Positions 27,003-35,576 of a stretch of DNA of 64,000 bases are shown piece by piece. How positions within the stretch are numbered: the stretch's first letter is position 1; each line of letters opens with the position of its first letter. The stretch is taken from the NCBI GenBank assembly GCA_007751475.1, contig CP036434.1, forward strand, positions 6,763,524-6,827,523, written 5' to 3'. Both the position numbers and the translations under genes were made by a program. The notes under the pieces are model-generated. The model did no database searches, was not told the DNA's origin, and worked only from the letters and a program-made list of their open reading frames with translations. Origin of the DNA: Saltatorellus ferox. Its GTDB lineage: Bacteria > Planctomycetota > UBA1135 > GCA-002686595.

Positions 27003-28311
27003 GGACTCGAGCTCGCGAGATGGGAAGTCGAATCAGGAATGCCGTGCCTCCTTCAGCGGGCGTCTCGATTCGCAGCTCGCCCCCGTGTCGATCCACGATC
27101 ACCTTGTGCGCGAGCGCCAGCCCCTGTCCTGTCCCCTTGCCCACGGCCTTCGTCGTGAAGAAGGGATCGAAGACCTTGTCGCGCACGCTCTCGGGAATAC
27201 CTGTGCCGTTGTCACGAACCTCGATCACGGCGCGCTCCCCTTCCACCCGGGTGCTCACGCGGATGAGTCCAGGCGCCGGGTCTGATTTCTGACGCTCCTC
27301 GATGGCATGCGCCGCGTTCACGATCAGGTTCAGCACGACCTGGTTGATGTCACCGACCATGCACATCACGTGGGGGAGGTCGCCGAAGCTCGTTTCGAGC
27401 TCCGCGATGTACCTGAACTCGCTGCGCGCTACGGTGAGCGTGGTCTCGACGGCGCGGTTCAGGTCCGCTGGGGCCTGCTCGTGGGTGCCGGGGTGAGCGA
27501 ACTCCTTCATCGCACGGATGATCGTGGCGACCCGGCCGACGCCATCCAGCGCACGCTCGAGAGCCGCGGGCGTTTCCTCCATCAAGAAGGCCAGGTCCAC
27601 GTCCTCCTCGATCTTCAGGACAGCCTGCCGCTCCGCTTCCGCCACGCCCGCCGCTTCGACCGCCTTCATCAGTTCGGACTGCGCCGCGCGAAGGCTCAGG
27701 TTGTCCTCGAACGCCTCCTGCAAGAAGGTCAGGCTGTCCCCCACGAACTGGATCGGCGTGTTGATCTCATGGGCGATGCCTGCCGCGAGCTGCCCGACCG
27801 ACTCCAGCTTTTGCGCCTGGCGGAGCTCGACCTCGAGCTTCTTGCGGTGGCTGATGTCCGTTGCCACGAAGACGTAGGACTCGGGGGAAACGCTTCCGCG
27901 GTCGAGCACGGCGCCTGCACAAAGGATCTGCTTGGCGGCCCCGTCCTCTGCCAGCAGGACGACCTCCTTGTGTTCACCCAGGACGTCCTTGACCTCGAGC
28001 GCGCTCTGGCCGTCCAGCGTACGAAGGTGCTGGCCAAGTCGCTTGCCGAACGCCGCCTCCTCGGATTCGACCTCCAGAAGTCGCGCACCTGCTCGATTGA
28101 CGCTCGCGATCGTTCCATTGGCATCCGTCACGATGACGGCGCTCTCGAGGGTGCCCAGCACCTGGGTCAGGAACTCGACCGTCTCCTGAAGCTCCTGCTG
28201 GGCGACGAAGAGCGAACGAGATCGATCTTCGATGATCGACTCGAGCTGTGCGATCTCCGCCTTGGCTCGGCCGAGCCTCCGCTCCAGAATGACTTCGCGG
28301 TCGTCCGTCAC
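26989..28311 (-). CDS. Cytoplasmic PAS-sensor histidine kinase
   Basis: 440 residues with no membrane segment. An N-terminal coiled coil (~5-48) is followed by a PAS domain (~49-155, VIVTDANGTIASVNRAG), then dimerisation/phosphoacceptor H181 (GIAHEINTPIQFV) and a HATPase domain with N-box NLIVNAAHAI, G1 DNGTGIP, F-box DPFFTTK and G2 GKGTGQGLALA. The GTG start overlaps the H-NOX stop by 4 nt (GTGA), so the two are translationally coupled and kinase control by the H-NOX protein is very likely, as in characterised H-NOX/kinase pairs. The targets are the two downstream response regulators. Confidence 0.93.
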   Translation of the reverse strand: MTDDREVILERRLGRAKAEIAQLESIIEDRSRSLFVAQQELQETVEFLTQVLGTLESAVIVTDANGTIASVNRAGARLLEVESEEAAFGKRLGQHLRTLDGQSALEVKDVLGEHKEVVLLAEDGAAKQILCAGAVLDRGSVSPESYVFVATDISHRKKLEVELRQAQKLESVGQLAAGIAHEINTPIQFVGDSLTFLQEAFEDNLSLRAAQSELMKAVEAAGVAEAERQAVLKIEEDVDLAFLMEETPAALERALDGVGRVATIIRAMKEFAHPGTHEQAPADLNRAVETTLTVARSEFRYIAELETSFGDLPHVMCMVGDINQVVLNLIVNAAHAIEERQKSDPAPGLIRVSTRVEGERAVIEVRDNGTGIPESVRDKVFDPFFTTKAVGKGTGQGLALAHKVIVDRHGGELRIETPAEGGTAFLIRLPISRARVHDAA

Positions 28312-28871
28312 GCGGCTTGCCTCACGCTCCCCTTGAACTGAATCTCGAACGTGCAGCGCGCGGCACCGTGGTGCATGCAGCCCGTTTCGATGTACTCGAC
28401 GCGTTCCTCGAAGTGGGCGGCGGCGCCGTCGATGAGGCCCCGGAAAAGCGGGCAGAGACGCCTCGACGACATGTAGTGGATCACGAGCGAGCTGGGGCTC
28501 ACGTCCACGTAGTCGAACCGAGGCGTCTCCGCGTCCGGGAACAGCTTACGGACCTCGACGTGGATGACGGAGTGAATCGTCAGGAGAAAAGACTTCAGCC
28601 CTGCCTCCCTGTCGACGAACATCGGGACCTGAGCCGCGAGCTTGCCGAAGAGATACACGCCGAAGGCGTGCAGCGCATCGTTCAGCGAGATGCCGAGCTT
28701 CGCGATCGCCGTCCCGACCAGGGCAAAGAGGTCCTCGTCCGGATAGGTCATCGGGCCCACGAACGGCCCCTCCGTGGCGAGTTCGGTCGCGTCCAGCAGG
28801 TCCTCGAAGGTGGCCTCACCGAAGTTGTCGACGACGAAGGACTCGAAGTGTTTGAAGATGATGCCTTTCAT
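28308..28871 (-). CDS. H-NOX (haem NO/O2-binding) gas sensor
   Basis: 187 residues, the normal size for a stand-alone H-NOX protein (MKGIIFKHFESFVVDNFG start). The proximal haem ligand is probably H104 (VIHVEVRKLFPDAETPRF context), and the haem-propionate YxSxR motif is Y133-M-S135-S-R137. The family binds NO (and in some members O2) through ferrous haem and inhibits or activates a partner kinase. It is the first gene of a four-gene series with a kinase and two response regulators. A conspicuous distal Tyr needed for stable O2 binding was not identified, which would favour NO sensing. Confidence 0.92.
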   Translation of the reverse strand: MKGIIFKHFESFVVDNFGEATFEDLLDATELATEGPFVGPMTYPDEDLFALVGTAIAKLGISLNDALHAFGVYLFGKLAAQVPMFVDREAGLKSFLLTIHSVIHVEVRKLFPDAETPRFDYVDVSPSSLVIHYMSSRRLCPLFRGLIDGAAAHFEERVEYIETGCMHHGAARCTFEIQFKGSVRQAA

Positions 28872-29040
28872 GGGCCCGGTTAGCAGCGGCAGGGCGATCT
28901 GGAGCGAATGGGTTTTCCCGCGCGAGCAGGAAGTCCAGGGTGATGCCCTGGCATTTCCTCTCTATCGCCTCAAGGCAACGCCTGAATGGATCCGAAACGA
29001 CCGGAAAGAAATTCCAACTCTGGCCCTCGGATCCCCTCCT

Positions 29041-32000
29041 ATGACTCCTCGTCCCCCCCGGTCGCTACCCACGCTTCTCGCCTCCCTCGCCGTGGCACTC
29101 ACAGGGTGCAGCGGCAGCGACTCCCAGGCCCCCACCCCGGACCCCGTGACCCTCTCGGGGACCCTCCTCGGGCCGGGTGGGAGTGCTGTTGGCGCCACCG
29201 TTCAGCTGTCCAACGCGTCAGGCTCGTACGCGACATTCTCGAACCATCTCGGTGAATACTCGCTGAACGACGTCCCCCAAGGCACCTACGAGCTCCTGAT
29301 CGATGGCTCCACCGTGATCCGCGCCGATGGCTCGAAGGCGAGCGACCTCGCTTCCCTCAGGGCATCGACGTTCGTCGTCGAGCCAGGCGCCGTCCCGTTC
29401 GGTGAGTCATTCCTGACCCTGCCCGAGGTCGGTGCGTCCCTTCCGCTCAGCTTGGACGTCCATCGCCAGGCCGTGATCCCATCGGGAACGGAGCTCCGCG
29501 TGCCTGCTGGCGGTCCCGCCCTACGCTTCGTCCAGACCACCATCGTTACCTTCCCCGAGGGAACCGAGGGCCCGCTGTCCATCAGCGACGCGCTTCCAGG
29601 GTCGATCCCGGTGGCTTCGCTGGAAAGCGACCAGGCCCCGGTGGGCGGCCTCATCCTTCAGCCGGCGGGCGTCACCTTCGACGTGGACCCGGTCATCCTT
29701 CTCCCAAACACCGCCGGGCTCCCACCCAACACGGCCGGCGTGAACCTCGTGGGCTTCGGCTCCACGGGAACCGAGCGGATCACGATCGGAACGGGGACCG
29801 TGGATCCTGAAGGGCGCTACATCGTTCCCGACAGCACGCTCGCGTCCAGCCCTGGCGAATCGGCCGAGCGTGGCACCATGAGCCCGTCGAGCACCGGCTC
29901 GTACGTCGCTGCCACCCGCACGAGCGAGAATCCAACGGTCACCGTGACCGGTACCCTCCGAGACAGCTCAGGTGGAACGATCACCAATGCCAAGGTCCTG
30001 GTGTCCTCCAGGTCGTCCGTCTACCAGGTCGCCTCGGATACGTACTCAGCAGAGGTGACGAACTACGGACTGGGTGGACTCGTCAACGTGATGGGGGACG
30101 CCAACGGCTTCATCCGTGACTTCCAATACCGCGCCTCAACCACTGGCGACGAACTCGAGGTCGACCTGGTTTTCCACCCCGCCAACGACGTGCCGGGCAG
30201 ACCATTCGTCACCGCCACGTTTCCTGCCGAGGGCGCAGTGGGAGTCAGCCGCAACAGCGTGATCCGCGTCCAGTTCAACGAAAGCATGGACCCCACGTCT
30301 CTCCAGGGACTCGTGGTTCAAGAGACCTCAGGTCTGCATCGTGACCCCGACGTCTATTTCATTGGCTTCGCTCCTGCGCCCAATGTGGGGGACGTTCTCG
30401 GCACCCGTTTCGCCGAGCAGAACTCCGTCGGGAGCCTCTTCGGCTTGATCCCTGTGTTCCCCCTGAAGGCTGACACCGAGTATTCCATCGTCGCCCTGAC
30501 CCTTTTGACCGACCTCGCAGGTGAGTCCCTCTTCCAGAGCGCACAGTACATCCACGGAGGTTTCGCCTACGAGGTCGTCTCGACCTTCACGACTGGATCG
30601 ACGGATCCGGGAGCGCCAGTTTCGATCACGTGCTCCCCTGGCACCGCCACCACGATCAACCGATACGAAACGCTGCAGGCCACGGCCAACGTGACCGAGA
30701 CATCGACCTCCAGCGTGATCAACAACGCACCGGTGACCTGGTCGTCCAGCGACGTGAGCGTGGCCTCGGTGTCGTCGACCGGACTCATCGACGCGTACGG
30801 TTCAGGCACGACGACCATCACCGCCTCCGCCTCCGGCGAGACCGCCAGCTTCGAGCTGACCGTCGCCCCGCTGGCAATCGACCGAGTCGAGCTCTCGCTC
30901 GGAAACGACCACCCACTTGTGGGGAAGACGGTCCTCGCGGCGGCGCAGGCCTACAGCGCGACCAACGCTCCTTTTCAGCAGCTTCGCTACCAGTGGTCCT
31001 CGTCGAACACCGGCGTCGCCACCGTCGGTCCATTCGGTGAGATCACGGCCATCGCTCCGGGTACCTCCACGATCTCGGTCCACGCCGTGGGCGACGCGAG
31101 CGTCGCGACTCGCGTGATCACCGTCCATGCTCGGAGTGAGGTCGACGGTATCGAACTCTCCAATGCAATCGACGGACTCGAGGTCGGCGACACGGGGGTG
31201 TTCGCCTCCACGGTCATGGTGGGCTCCACGCCGGTCGCTGGCGCGCCGGTTACCTTCGCCTCATCGAATCCTGCGGCACTTCGCATCGACGCGTCAGGCT
31301 TGACCTACAGGGCCGTCGCACCTGGAATCGCCACCATCACGGCCACCGCTGAGCTGGGTGCGACCGACTTCACACGCGAGTTCGTGGCCATCGTGTACCC
31401 CGTAGGTGTCGCGTCGGCGCAGGTGCTGGGCGCCGCGAAGGCGGCCGACCCCAGCGCCGGAGCCAGCGTCTTCCGGCACCATGTCTCCGACGGCAGCTTC
31501 GCCGAGAGCGTGACGACCGATAGCACGGGTCTCGCGCTCTTCAGCGACGTCTCCCAGAGCACCATGTCATTCTCGCTCGCGGAGACCGCGGGCAACACCA
31601 CTCGCCTGCGGTCCTTTCTGGGTGTGCGCCGGGCGCTCACGACCGTCAGCGGCGGAAGCACCTCCGCCGCCCCCATCGTCCAGCTGGACGCGAACGGCGG
31701 GCCGACCAGCACCGACTACATGACGGGTTCCAGCGGCCGCTTCGCCTACCCGGAGACTTTCTGGACTCCGGCCATGCCGGCTTCCATTCTCGGAGTTTCA
31801 CTGGCGCAGCAGCAGGCGGACGGCCTTGTTTCTGCCTTCGCTGCGGTCCAGGACTCTCCGAGTTCGCCCGTCTGGGCGGCGCCGTCGGACGCGCCGTCCG
31901 CCGCGGGCTTTGCGCTGGATCTGAACCCCTCCACTCTGGACGGGACCACCGTTTCCGTGACGGTCGACGGCTCTGCGCTCAGCACGATCCCGTTCGCCAC

Positions 32001-32898
32001 GGAGAGCCAGCTCGACATGATGGCTCCCGCAGGCGGCGCCGTCCGACGTAAGGGCGTGATCTTCTCCCAGCGCTCTGGCGTGGGTTCGGAGAGCACGAGC
32101 GGCCAGTCGACCCTCGCGTTCCCCCTTGACTGGACGGACGCCTACCTCGTCCACGAGCACAGCGGCAGCTCACGAACCCGCCAGTACACGACGCTCCGAT
32201 CCATCCCGACGAGCCCGGTCCAGGTAAGTTCACCCGACCTCATCCTGTCCGGCATGACCTGGCTTGATGGAACGCTCTCGTGGACTCTGGGCGGCACGGA
32301 CGCATCCAGTCTGGACATCGGGCAGGCTCGCGTGGTCTACACGACGGCGACGGGCAAGCGCGTTGAATGGACGAGCTGGTTCTCGCCCAACGTATCTTCC
32401 ATCAAGGTCCCCGGCCTTCCTGCCTCGATGTCGGATGTGCTCACGAGCTATGACCTGGTCGAGTACGAGCTCGAGCTGTTTGCGATCGATGGCGTCTCGG
32501 GGTTCCCCGCCGCCATCAGCGCGATCGGAAGCAGCAACGGAAGCCTTGAGCAAGCCCTGCTCGACCTCCAGACGGAAGCACACTCCGTGTACGAGAGCGG
32601 AACGGGCAGCGGTGGAGGCGGCGGAGGCTCGACCGACTACACTCTCTCCTTCACCATCAGTATCTTCGGTAGCGGTACGGTCACCGCCGACACGGGCAGC
32701 GGACCGGTCAGCGTGGCGGACGGGGATGTCCTCACGCTTCCCGAGAACACGCTTGTGACGGTGACGGCCACCGGTACCAACGGCTCGGTCGTCCAGTACT
32801 TCGAGGTTCCAGGCTACTTCTCCTTCGATGGCAATACGACGGAGAGCGCGACCTTCACGATGACGAGCGACTCGTTCGTCACCGTGGAAATCCAGTAG
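29041..32898 (+). CDS. Large Ig-like-domain lipoprotein
   Basis: 1285 residues from the ATG at 29041, chosen because it gives a lipoprotein signal with lipobox LTGC (C23); the frame is open further upstream without one. Domains: a regulatory-like repeat at the N-terminus (SGTLLGPGGSAVGATVQLSN), an SbsA/Big_5-like domain (FPAEGAVGVSRNSVIRVQFNES split near residue 390), three Big_2-type domains (~530-800, each ending in VTWSSSDVSVASV / YQWSSSNTGVATV / VTFASSNPAALRI and GTxTIT motifs), and a C-terminal beta domain after a Gly-rich hinge (GSGGGGGGST) resembling InlB-type B-repeats. It is probably anchored to an outer membrane or cell surface in adhesion or scaffold roles. Confidence 0.88.
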   Translation: MTPRPPRSLPTLLASLAVALTGCSGSDSQAPTPDPVTLSGTLLGPGGSAVGATVQLSNASGSYATFSNHLGEYSLNDVPQGTYELLIDGSTVIRADGSKASDLASLRASTFVVEPGAVPFGESFLTLPEVGASLPLSLDVHRQAVIPSGTELRVPAGGPALRFVQTTIVTFPEGTEGPLSISDALPGSIPVASLESDQAPVGGLILQPAGVTFDVDPVILLPNTAGLPPNTAGVNLVGFGSTGTERITIGTGTVDPEGRYIVPDSTLASSPGESAERGTMSPSSTGSYVAATRTSENPTVTVTGTLRDSSGGTITNAKVLVSSRSSVYQVASDTYSAEVTNYGLGGLVNVMGDANGFIRDFQYRASTTGDELEVDLVFHPANDVPGRPFVTATFPAEGAVGVSRNSVIRVQFNESMDPTSLQGLVVQETSGLHRDPDVYFIGFAPAPNVGDVLGTRFAEQNSVGSLFGLIPVFPLKADTEYSIVALTLLTDLAGESLFQSAQYIHGGFAYEVVSTFTTGSTDPGAPVSITCSPGTATTINRYETLQATANVTETSTSSVINNAPVTWSSSDVSVASVSSTGLIDAYGSGTTTITASASGETASFELTVAPLAIDRVELSLGNDHPLVGKTVLAAAQAYSATNAPFQQLRYQWSSSNTGVATVGPFGEITAIAPGTSTISVHAVGDASVATRVITVHARSEVDGIELSNAIDGLEVGDTGVFASTVMVGSTPVAGAPVTFASSNPAALRIDASGLTYRAVAPGIATITATAELGATDFTREFVAIVYPVGVASAQVLGAAKAADPSAGASVFRHHVSDGSFAESVTTDSTGLALFSDVSQSTMSFSLAETAGNTTRLRSFLGVRRALTTVSGGSTSAAPIVQLDANGGPTSTDYMTGSSGRFAYPETFWTPAMPASILGVSLAQQQADGLVSAFAAVQDSPSSPVWAAPSDAPSAAGFALDLNPSTLDGTTVSVTVDGSALSTIPFATESQLDMMAPAGGAVRRKGVIFSQRSGVGSESTSGQSTLAFPLDWTDAYLVHEHSGSSRTRQYTTLRSIPTSPVQVSSPDLILSGMTWLDGTLSWTLGGTDASSLDIGQARVVYTTATGKRVEWTSWFSPNVSSIKVPGLPASMSDVLTSYDLVEYELELFAIDGVSGFPAAISAIGSSNGSLEQALLDLQTEAHSVYESGTGSGGGGGGSTDYTLSFTISIFGSGTVTADTGSGPVSVADGDVLTLPENTLVTVTATGTNGSVVQYFEVPGYFSFDGNTTESATFTMTSDSFVTVEIQ

Positions 32899-32927
32899 GT
32901 CGAAGCTCGGCTCATGGTCGATAGGGA

Positions 32928-32961
32928 GGCGTGCGCCGGAACCACGGTTCCGGCGCACGCC
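32928..32961 (+). terminator. Strong hairpin after the Ig-like lipoprotein
   Basis: Perfect 15-bp arms GGCGTGCGCCGGAAC / GTTCCGGCGCACGCC with a CACG loop, 30 bp past the stop codon. A mixed T-rich tail (TCGTCTTG) follows. Confidence 0.75.
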
Positions 32962-33016
32962 TCGTCTTGCCTGAAGGAGGGCTGCTGGGCGAGTGAGCCA
33001 GCGCGCCGAGGCCAGA

Positions 33017-33044
33017 CTTGAGCTTTGATCAAGGGGGATCCCCC
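33017..33044. promoter_or_regulatory. Palindrome pair upstream of the small membrane protein
   Basis: CTTGA-N7-TCAAG (33017-33033) directly abuts the 12-bp perfect palindrome GGGGGATCCCCC (33033-33044), about 100-125 bp before the ATG at 33143. It could be an operator or part of a leader structure; no regulator can be named. Confidence 0.3.
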
Positions 33045-33142
33045 AACCAGAATTCCTGCCACGTTTAGGCGCTGCTTAGCTCGACGGCGCATGGTGCAGC
33101 GTCGGATGAGAGGCACGTGTTGCCTCGACCGAACACAACACC

Positions 33143-33433
33143 ATGCACGACAAGACCACGCCCAAGACCGAGATCGGTGGCACGAGTGCCGCTCCCACCG
33201 TGCGCAAGGCCACGACCCATGTCAGCGACACGGTCCGTGAAACGAGCAGCGGAAGCACTTCTACGGCGCCGCAGGCGCCGGAACACGCGCCCGTGACCGG
33301 CGGTCCCCGAGCGCAGCTGGATCAAAAGGATCGTCTGCGCGAGACGCGAGGGACGAACCCGGTCGTCCTGGGCGCGCTGGCACTCGCGGTCGTGGCGGTC
33401 GGACTGGCGCTGTATTTCACCGTTCTCGCGTGA
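33143..33433 (+). CDS. Small tail-anchored membrane protein
   Basis: 96 residues: a Thr/Ser/Pro-rich soluble part followed by one C-terminal transmembrane helix (NPVVLGALALAVVAVGLALYF). No homologous family is recognised. Codon bias agrees with its neighbours, and the antisense frames look like shadows. No strong ribosome-binding site precedes the ATG. The role is unknown. Confidence 0.6.
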   Translation: MHDKTTPKTEIGGTSAAPTVRKATTHVSDTVRETSSGSTSTAPQAPEHAPVTGGPRAQLDQKDRLRETRGTNPVVLGALALAVVAVGLALYFTVLA

Positions 33434-33511
33434 TCCGACTCGTGATCCGGCCGGTGTGACCCGACGGGGACGAGCCGCTCGAAGGAGCGGCCGCCCGCGG
33501 CGATCGGAGGG

Positions 33512-35338
33512 TCAGCGAAGGATCATCGAAGGACGCACGAAAGCTGAGATCACGCGATCCGGAGCTCCTGAGCGAAAATTCCACAGGCGCTGTTCACCGC
33601 CTGCAGCTCCTGCCTGGCGCGTGAACGCCAGCGAGCCTCGCCCGATGAACGCGAGCGGCGGCTGGAACGCGCCAGGCGTCTGGCTCCAGCGCCGGAGCTG
33701 AAGCGTGCTGACTTCGACCACGTCGAGGAACTCGACGCCTGCGTCCTGCCGGATATAGGCCACCGCACCGGACGCGTGGTGCGCGACCTGTTTCAGGTAC
33801 TGAACGGTCGGGGATCCGGCATCCAGGACGCTCGCCGCTTGCCCGGCTGATGTTGCGGCGATGATCTGCTGGCGACGATTCGCGTCGTCGCGCTCGATCG
33901 CCGCGACCCAGCCTCCCGAAGGGCCCACGGGCTCGATCCAGTAGACCTCGCGAATGGCGTCCAGGACCGTGGTCCTCTGGCCACTGATCAGCGACAGGAC
34001 CTGAAGTTCCTTGCCGTCATCGTCCTGAACCAGGGCGTACTCCTCGTTCAAGAAGACGACTCGAGCCGGAGTCCACGTGGGGAGCGCAGTATCGAAGAGG
34101 GGCAGCAAGGTGTCGTTGGACGTGCCGCTCAGGTTCCGAAGCGTGAGCTGACCCGCACCGTCCAGCGCGGCCGAAAGGACTTCTGCGCCCTCCAGCCCTC
34201 CTTCCGCAGGCACGTTGGGTTCCCCCACGGCGAACAGAATGCCGCCTGCTGGGCTCGGCGTCACCCGCCCTACCTCGTTCAAGGTGTCCACCATTTGAGC
34301 GTCACCGCTCGCGACCACCGTCGTGGGAACCGCTTCGGCTCGACCGAGGACGACGTCGGTGAAAGGTTCCATCAGCACATTCACGTCTTCGACGCACCAC
34401 GCTGCCGTGACTCCGTCGTTGCAGAGCGCCAGAAACGGCCCCGACACGAACTCGGGCAAGAAGCCCGCCGGGCGCATGTCCTGTGGCGCGGAGGACGCGG
34501 CCCGTGCCATTCCCACGGCATCGAAGACGAAGGGCTGCCATGCGTCAGGCGCCGAGCCTGCAACGGCCACCGCAGCACCACACACAGGGTTCATGAAAGC
34601 GTCACCTCGCCAGACCGCTGGAGCGGTACCGGCCACCTGGACGAGAGCGGCCGTCGCGCCGGCCCGACGGAGGAATCGATACGGTCCATCGGAGGCCACG
34701 CCGAAACCCCAGAGCTCGCCCAGCCAGACACCGTCCACCCCGAAGTTCAGGGGAGGTAGGTGGCTCGTCCTGACCTCCACGGCCGCCGAGTCGATGTCCA
34801 CTTCCATGAGGTCCCCTCCCGCGCCTGGCACCGTGGCGACCATGAGTCCCGCGGCCCACGGGTCGAGGCCGATCTTGGGCAGGAAAGGGCTCTCGCCGAA
34901 CGCGAGCGCGTCGCGCTCCAGTAGCAGCCGCGGGTGACCATCGGCTGCCACATGCACCAGCGCGAAGCCAGGGAGACCCGCGCGCGTCCCCCGAAGCATC
35001 CAGAGAGAACCTCGGCCCCGCGGCAGCACGATCCGGGAACCGAGACCGGCGTCCACGCGGAGCTGAGCCGAATGGGCCAGGCCGCTCGTCAGCTCGGAGC
35101 GGCCCGAGATATCGATCGGCATCGGCTCCAGGTTCGCCCAGGACCGGAGCGCTGGATCGAGCCGGTCCGGCACGAACTGCCCGCTGCGGAGATCGAACAA
35201 TCCCGTGACTCCTGCCCCAGGGGCGCCCTCGAGTGTCGCCAGGGCTGGACGCCGCACACCTGCCAGGGGATTGGCTGGCGGGAGCGAGGTCCCGATGGAC
35301 TGCGCGACGAGGAGGCTGGTCAGAAGAAGAATGGCCAT
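33512..35338 (-). CDS. Secreted beta-rich protein, probably sigma-54-controlled
   Basis: 608 residues from the ATG at 35338, which starts a signal peptide (MAILLLTSLLVAQSIG). The open frame runs further upstream, but the candidate -24/-12 promoter at 35422-35441 would place the mRNA start near 35414 and exclude those codons. The body is rich in short beta strands with recurring LxxRDAGxxxLxEVDI/VxWIEPVGPSGGWVA-type blades, suggesting a beta-propeller fold, but no named family is recognised. The shared C-terminal domain is absent. Divergent from the kinase/sigma-54-activator fusion and probably its direct target. Confidence 0.8.
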   Translation of the reverse strand: MAILLLTSLLVAQSIGTSLPPANPLAGVRRPALATLEGAPGAGVTGLFDLRSGQFVPDRLDPALRSWANLEPMPIDISGRSELTSGLAHSAQLRVDAGLGSRIVLPRGRGSLWMLRGTRAGLPGFALVHVAADGHPRLLLERDALAFGESPFLPKIGLDPWAAGLMVATVPGAGGDLMEVDIDSAAVEVRTSHLPPLNFGVDGVWLGELWGFGVASDGPYRFLRRAGATAALVQVAGTAPAVWRGDAFMNPVCGAAVAVAGSAPDAWQPFVFDAVGMARAASSAPQDMRPAGFLPEFVSGPFLALCNDGVTAAWCVEDVNVLMEPFTDVVLGRAEAVPTTVVASGDAQMVDTLNEVGRVTPSPAGGILFAVGEPNVPAEGGLEGAEVLSAALDGAGQLTLRNLSGTSNDTLLPLFDTALPTWTPARVVFLNEEYALVQDDDGKELQVLSLISGQRTTVLDAIREVYWIEPVGPSGGWVAAIERDDANRRQQIIAATSAGQAASVLDAGSPTVQYLKQVAHHASGAVAYIRQDAGVEFLDVVEVSTLQLRRWSQTPGAFQPPLAFIGRGSLAFTRQAGAAGGEQRLWNFRSGAPDRVISAFVRPSMILR

Positions 35339-35421
35339 GACGGGAATGGGATCGAAGCGAGGGAAGTTGACAGCGACGGCGTCAGCCTGAGGCCGCACCG
35401 ACCTGTCGTCTGTAAGGGTAT

Positions 35422-35441
35422 CCTTGCAATCCGCTTGCCAG
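35422..35441 (-). promoter_or_regulatory. Candidate sigma-54 (-24/-12) promoter
   Basis: The minus strand reads CTGGCAAGCGGATTGCAAGG. It matches the sigma-54 consensus YTGGCACGNNNNTTGCW with one change in the -24 box and keeps the invariant GG-N10-GC spacing. It points toward the secreted-protein gene starting at 35338 (5' leader about 76 nt) and away from the neighbouring sigma-54 activator gene. Confidence 0.75.
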
Positions 35442-35523
35442 CGTTGCCCGTGGTCCACAGAGTCGCTCCCTCGTTCCACATCATGGGCTCCAGCGGCGTT
35501 CAGGGGCACCCCAGCGTGCCTTT

Positions 35524-35540
35524 GGAGACCCCGCGTCTCC
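35524..35540. promoter_or_regulatory. Candidate upstream activator site
   Basis: Inverted repeat GGAGAC-N5-GTCTCC, centred about 118 bp upstream of the predicted start of the sigma-54 promoter, the usual range for activator binding. A Fis-type HTH at the end of the adjacent activator would bind such a dyad. Its identity is inferred from position and symmetry only. Confidence 0.45.
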
Positions 35541-35576
35541 CATCAGGACCAGCCTTCCAGTCCAGATTCTGGATCC

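Noticed and set aside
33100..33125. GAGGCACGTGTTGCC as a sigma-54 promoter for the small membrane gene
   Set aside because: The distance between the GGCAC and TTGC boxes is too short (GG-N10-GC spacing is not met).
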